Shown: one piece after another, positions 5,942-8,184 of the stretch
Layout of the letters: every line of letters starts with the position of its first letter
Position numbering within the stretch: position 1 is the stretch's first letter
From: Pleurocapsa sp. MO_226.B13
GTDB lineage: Bacteria > Cyanobacteriota > Cyanobacteriia > Cyanobacteriales > Xenococcaceae
NCBI GenBank assembly: GCA_030064795.1
Contig: JASJEI010000425.1
Location: 1-8,184 of the forward strand
DNA: 8,184 nucleotides
Direction of reading: 5' to 3'
Translations under genes and position numbers: made by a program
Notes under the pieces: generated by a model
What the model was told of the DNA's origin: nothing
What the model saw: only the letters and a program-made list of their open reading frames with translations
Databases searched by the model: none

Positions 5942-6205
5942 CCAAAAATAACCAGAGCGAAATATAAAGATGAGCGGTGGAAGTTGGGGTTACGAGTACG
6001 CGAAATTAGAAGAAAAGTAAGACTTTTAGCAAAAGCCATGCACGATCTTGAGTGGGTAGATTCTGGCGATTTGAGCGCGGGTGAAGAAATAGCTGCTATT
6101 CAAGCTTTCTTGGGAGAAAATTATTCTTCCCTGGCCATAAATAAAGTAGTTAAAGATGGAAAACAAGTCATTCAAAAACTCAAAGAACTTGGTGTTGGAG
6201 AGTAA
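5942..6205 (+). CDS. unknown small protein, possibly 5'-truncated
   Basis: The frame opens after TAG at 5939-5941 and runs 87 codons to TAA. No ATG or GTG is available in its first part: the earliest usual starts are TTG 5984 (73 residues) and ATG 6038. The codons before TTG also look protein-like (RAKYKDERWK), so the real start may have been lost when the RNA element just upstream (ending about 5905) arrived. The visible protein is helical: a basic first third (RVREIRRKVRLLAKAMHDL), then an acidic and hydrophobic stretch and a Lys-rich final helix (KVVKDGKQVIQKLKELG). It has no membrane segment and no motif I recognise. Confidence 0.45.
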   Translation, partial: PKITRAKYKDERWKLGLRVREIRRKVRLLAKAMHDLEWVDSGDLSAGEEIAAIQAFLGENYSSLAINKVVKDGKQVIQKLKELGVGE

Positions 6206-6480
6206 CAAGGTTTGAGCTACCAAAGGAAAAAATACTGTCAATGGGGAGTTAATTATCATGACATCAATCCAACAGTTTATTTGGCATGAACTACCTTAAC
6301 TTACGCGCTCCGCTTTACCATAATACTGTAAAACGATAAAACGCACCAAAAATATTTTCTTTGTTAGTCTGGCATTCATCATACAACTTTAGAAGATGGG
6401 GAATTCTGCCCTTACGTTAAACGTTAAACTTAAAGTGGTGAATCTAGTCAGAATAATCTTTCTCAACCCTACAAATTTCC
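6206..6480. other. gap with a short frame and tandem repeat
   Basis: 275 bp without a full gene. At 6258-6299 a 13-codon frame (MTSIQQFIWHELP) follows GGGGAG at 6243-6248, a good Shine-Dalgarno about 9 nt from the ATG. This could be the front of a lost gene or a leader peptide, but it is too short to defend as a gene. Before the next gene is a CGTTAAA tandem repeat (6415-6428). Nothing else was recognised. Confidence 0.35.
6415..6435 (+). repeat. tandem CGTTAAA repeat upstream of a gene
   Basis: CGTTAAA is repeated twice head to tail, followed by a degenerate third unit CTTAAAG. TTAAAG (6430-6435) and AATAAT (6452-6457) are 16 bp apart and could form a weak -35/-10 pair for the gene at 6481. 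The repeat could be a regulator site; unproven. Confidence 0.3.
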
Positions 6481-6903
6481 ATGTCTAATTTTAGTAAAAA
6501 TAATCGACCACCCAACTTATCTGATTGGGTTTTTTTCGCCACTGAAAAAGACCCCAATGTTTGCCGCTTGGCTGGTGGCGATGCCGAGTATCTTCTTCGA
6601 GTTAGAGCCGCCAACAAACCTGTTATTTCTATCCATCAAGCAAGTCGTGGTAAGTATCGTTGGACGGTGGAAATGGACTTAATCGAAGGATTCGATGGTT
6701 CATATAAAGTCAAGCTGTCGCCCCCAGCCTCTAAAAAAGTGTTCGAGATTATGCACAGTATAAACAGCATCCAACCAGATGATCTACCATCGTCTCCTTT
6801 CTTTTTTTTCGGCGATGCCCAATATTCTTCTGTTGATGATGCCATCACTGTAGCCAACCAATTGGCTGCTTTACCAGATCATTCCTATGTCAAGAGGGAT
6901 TAA
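6481..6903 (+). CDS. unknown 140-residue protein
   Basis: An intact frame from ATG 6481 to TAA, coding density and composition convincing. It is soluble: a Pro/Asn-rich start (NNRPPNLSDWVFF), a central part with beta-strand character (YLLRVRAANKPVISIH, YRWTVEMDLIEGF, YKVKLSPP), and helical ends (SKKVFEIMHSIN; DDAITVANQLAAL). There is no signal peptide or membrane helix. Four consecutive Phe codons in SPFFFFGD come from a run of eight Ts (6802-6809), a possible slip site. No ribosome binding site is obvious and no family is recognised. It stands alone between mobile-element remains, so it may be cargo or a surviving host gene. Confidence 0.65.
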   Translation: MSNFSKNNRPPNLSDWVFFATEKDPNVCRLAGGDAEYLLRVRAANKPVISIHQASRGKYRWTVEMDLIEGFDGSYKVKLSPPASKKVFEIMHSINSIQPDDLPSSPFFFFGDAQYSSVDDAITVANQLAALPDHSYVKRD

Positions 6904-6931
6904 GCGATTCAGCTAAACTGAGATCAACTGA

Positions 6932-7063
6932 GAAGCGGGACTTGCTCCTAGCACCAAAGCTCGTTGGCAATGGAAGTTACGGATAGCTAATTGGTTGAGT
7001 AAAATCTATCCAATCACAATCTTTGTAGTAGAAGATCTTAAGGCTAGAACCTGGGGTGGTAGA
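6932..7063 (+). pseudogene. IscB nuclease relic (RuvC-II region)
   Basis: About 40 codons read LAPSTKARWQWKLRIANW, then LSKIYPITIFVVEDLKART. This matches the bridge to RuvC-II stretch of cyanobacterial IscB proteins as I remember them (PPSTKARW.WKLR...FVVEDI.A.T), with the catalytic Glu of VVED. IscB is the HNH/RuvC nuclease guided by HEARO-type RNA. The segment has no start, follows stops in every frame, and is cut on the right by the inverted repeat of the IS5-type element at 7063. The N-terminal RuvC-I part, the HNH domain and RuvC-III are absent. It lies in the same orientation as the HEARO-like RNA at 5767-5905, the order known for IscB loci, but 1 kb away with other genes between, so whether they once formed one element is open. 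Confidence 0.65.
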
Positions 7064-7082
7064 TGAACCTATCCCACTAATA
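7063..7082 (+). repeat. left inverted repeat of IS5-type element
   Basis: ATGAACCTATCC... over 20 bp, identical to the reverse complement of 7935-7954. The transposase stop codon (7069-7071) lies within it. Confidence 0.85.
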
Positions 7083-7896
7083 TAATTTTAGTAATCCATA
7101 GATGAATCATTCCTCAAGCCAGAAAACCCTCGAACATAAGAGATTGACGCGACCAACGCACAACTAAACGTCTGTATTTTCTTTGAAGCCCTCGCAAAAC
7201 ATCTCTCTTGTTGAAATCGGGGTGTATCGTTCTTAATTGGTCTTCCACGATGTTTTTTTGATTTATAGACTCGTTTGGGAAACTGAGGTCTTATACCTCT
7301 TTTTCTTAGTCGCGATCGCTTCTCATGGCTATCATAACCTTTGTAACTCTGCTAATACAGAAAATCTTTTTCTGGGGCGACCTGGTTTACCTGTTTGAAT
7401 TTTGATGCTATCGAGGAGAGGGAATACTTGTTCTCTTTCACTATCATTGGCTGCGGTGGTACGATTGGCTAATGGCATACCGTTTCCTTCGGTGATGGTA
7501 TGGATTAAAATTCCCTTTCCCTTATAGCCATAAGCAACTGCTTCACCGCCACATGAGTCCAGGGGGAAAAAGAGCCATCAATCGCCCCGTAATTCCAATT
7601 AATCATGCCTTGGTTTTGCGCTATGCCTAAAACTCTGCTCTGAAGTAGCTTGAGTGTTCCATCTTGTTGCCATCGTTTTAACCATCGGTGTGCTGAACTT
7701 TTTGATGCCCATTGTTTTCCTTGAGGTACATCACACCATCTACATCCCGTAATCAAAATATATAGTAGGGTGTTTAAGACATTACGAAATGGTGCGTGTG
7801 GCATTCAGGAGCGATCGCTTTCCTTTCTTTTCAGGAAAAATATCTTGAAACAACTTCCACTTCTTTATCGTTTAATCCTTCAAATCTCCCTGGCAT
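7069..7896 (-). pseudogene. IS5-family transposase, multiple frameshifts
   Basis: The original start is ATG 7896 (MPGRFEGLNDKE). The N-terminal domain of IS5-type proteins follows (FRNVLNTLLYILITGCRWCDVP, then SSAHRWLKRWQQDGTL), then the first catalytic Asp in YGAIDGSF, the YGYKGKGILIHTITEGNGMP strand, and a C-terminal KYRRLVVRW...FEGFLA. I count frame breaks near 7861 (extra base), 7810 (next to a HIP1 site), 7563-7571 (G5A5 run), 7344-7347 (a four-base insertion, TAAC on the plus strand, within the codon for the second Asp of A-D-KGYDS) and 7186 (extra base), plus TGA at 7114-7116. RWSRQS stands where I remember relatives having RWERQS, so the third acidic residue also seems lost. The only long uninterrupted piece is 7505-7804 (99 residues), an N-terminal fragment. 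The product cannot be active. Confidence 0.82.
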
Positions 7897-7934
7897 ATTA
7901 AAGTTTTAATTGAGAACCTGATTATCTTATCAAT

Positions 7935-7954
7935 TATTAGTGGGATAGGTTCAT
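7935..7954 (-). repeat. right inverted repeat of IS5-type element
   Basis: Perfect 20-bp partner of 7063-7082; it lies 38 bp upstream of the transposase ATG at 7896. Confidence 0.85.
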
Positions 7955-8028
7955 AATTAAATTCATTTCCAAATTGTTGCTTAATATATTGTTGTTGTTG
8001 TTGAATATATTTATTTAATGTTGTATAA
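7955..8028. other. CAA-rich spacer after tnpB
   Basis: 74 AT-rich bases between the IS5-type end and the TnpB stop. On the minus strand they contain four CAA/AAC-type triplets in a row (7991-8003). In an intact IS200/IS605-type element the right end and the RNA scaffold should lie here; I see neither the AGGAATCCC motif nor a strong hairpin, so the right end seems missing or displaced. Confidence 0.4.
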
Positions 8029-8184
8029 CTACGCGGTACGGTGTGGGCTTCCAAATCCATCGGCAACAGCAACAACAGTTGGCTTACGCCCTCTGCGTTG
8101 TCTTACATTGCCTCCTTTGGCAGTCTCCCCCGTCCCAGAGGAGAGTATTCTTATACCTTCATCTCTGCAATTTTTAGCTGCATT
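8029..8184 (-). CDS. tnpB: TnpB C-terminus (IS200/IS605-type), partial
   Basis: The frame is open from the right edge and ends at TAG (8029-8031), giving 51 residues. NAAKNCRDEGIRILSSGTG, then TAKGG, RGRKP and the closing GSPHRTA are the standard tail of TnpB/OrfB, the RNA-guided nuclease of IS200/IS605/IS1341 elements. The DxNAA catalytic Asp of RuvC-III lies just outside the window. In these elements the guide-RNA scaffold overlaps the 3' end of tnpB and continues past the stop, but the sequence past the stop here is short and unstructured before the IS5-type element begins. The protein may be complete outside the window, but its RNA partner is doubtful. Confidence 0.82.
   Translation of the reverse strand, partial: NAAKNCRDEGIRILSSGTGETAKGGNVRQRRGRKPTVVAVADGFGSPHRTA

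Larger units (their letters stand above)
7063..7954 (-). mobile_element. decayed IS5-family element
   Basis: Perfect 20-bp inverted repeats (7063-7082 and 7935-7954, tip ATGAACCTATCCC) bound 892 bp that hold one transposase reading frame on the minus strand, broken several times. Size, N-terminal domain and DDE motifs fit the IS5 family (IS1031/ISL2-like groups). No target duplication longer than a possible AT is seen. The left end cuts an IscB relic and the right end lies 74 bp from a TnpB gene end; the IscB frame does not resume on the far side. Confidence 0.8.

Noticed and set aside
7955..8028. TnpB-type guide RNA scaffold after tnpB
   Set aside because: No hairpin and no AGGAATCCC-type end motif are visible before the IS5-type element begins.
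7872..8075. Minus-strand frame with a poly-Gln run (IQQQQQYIKQQF)
   Set aside because: It overlaps the clear TnpB C-terminus in another frame and runs into the IS5-type repeat; the Gln run comes from a CAA triplet stretch.
1..8184. CRISPR array, tRNA or rRNA genes
   Set aside because: No regularly spaced repeats, cloverleaf or conserved rRNA stretches were found on either strand; the repeats present are transposon ends, hairpins and HIP1 sites.

Overview
The window looks like an accessory, transposon-rich stretch of a cyanobacterial chromosome or plasmid. The evidence is six copies of the octamer GCGATCGC (HIP1, hyper-abundant in many cyanobacteria), moderately AT-rich DNA, and transposon families common in cyanobacteria. 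No housekeeping gene, tRNA, rRNA or CRISPR array was seen. Most genes are cut, shifted or interrupted, so the region reads as a graveyard of nested and abutting mobile elements with a few small host genes between them.

Layout: (1) 1-1433, a DDE transposase that enters from the left edge. (2) 1434-2649, a mostly gene-poor gap, then a coiled-coil / Lys-rich / winged-helix-like gene broken by one in-frame TGA, overlapped by the start of a CxxC protein that is cut off. (3) 2649-4667, a complete ISKra4-type element with near-identical 73-bp inverted ends, a transposase that needs a -1 frameshift, and an accessory gene. The accessory gene is itself split by a 262-bp MITE-like insertion; removing that insertion and one TATA restores the frame exactly. 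A palindromic hairpin occurs three times, bracketing both genes. (4) 4668-5667, an endonuclease/exonuclease/phosphatase gene whose N-terminus is missing at the element edge, overlapped by a one-helix membrane protein. (5) 5767-5905, a structured RNA resembling HEARO, the IscB-type omega RNA. (6) 5942-6903, two unrecognised small genes. (7) 6932-7063, a short IscB relic, cut by (8) 7063-7954, a decayed IS5-family element with perfect 20-bp inverted ends. (9) 8029-8184, the C-terminus of a TnpB protein entering from the right edge.

How it fits together: there is no visible pathway. The theme is transposon-encoded RNA-guided nuclease relics (a HEARO-like RNA, an IscB fragment, a TnpB tail) mixed with DDE elements that have cut into one another. 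The best-supported unusual items are the reversible-looking MITE insertion, the three-hairpin ISKra4-type element and the orphan HEARO-like RNA. Family names come from remembered motifs; no database search was possible.
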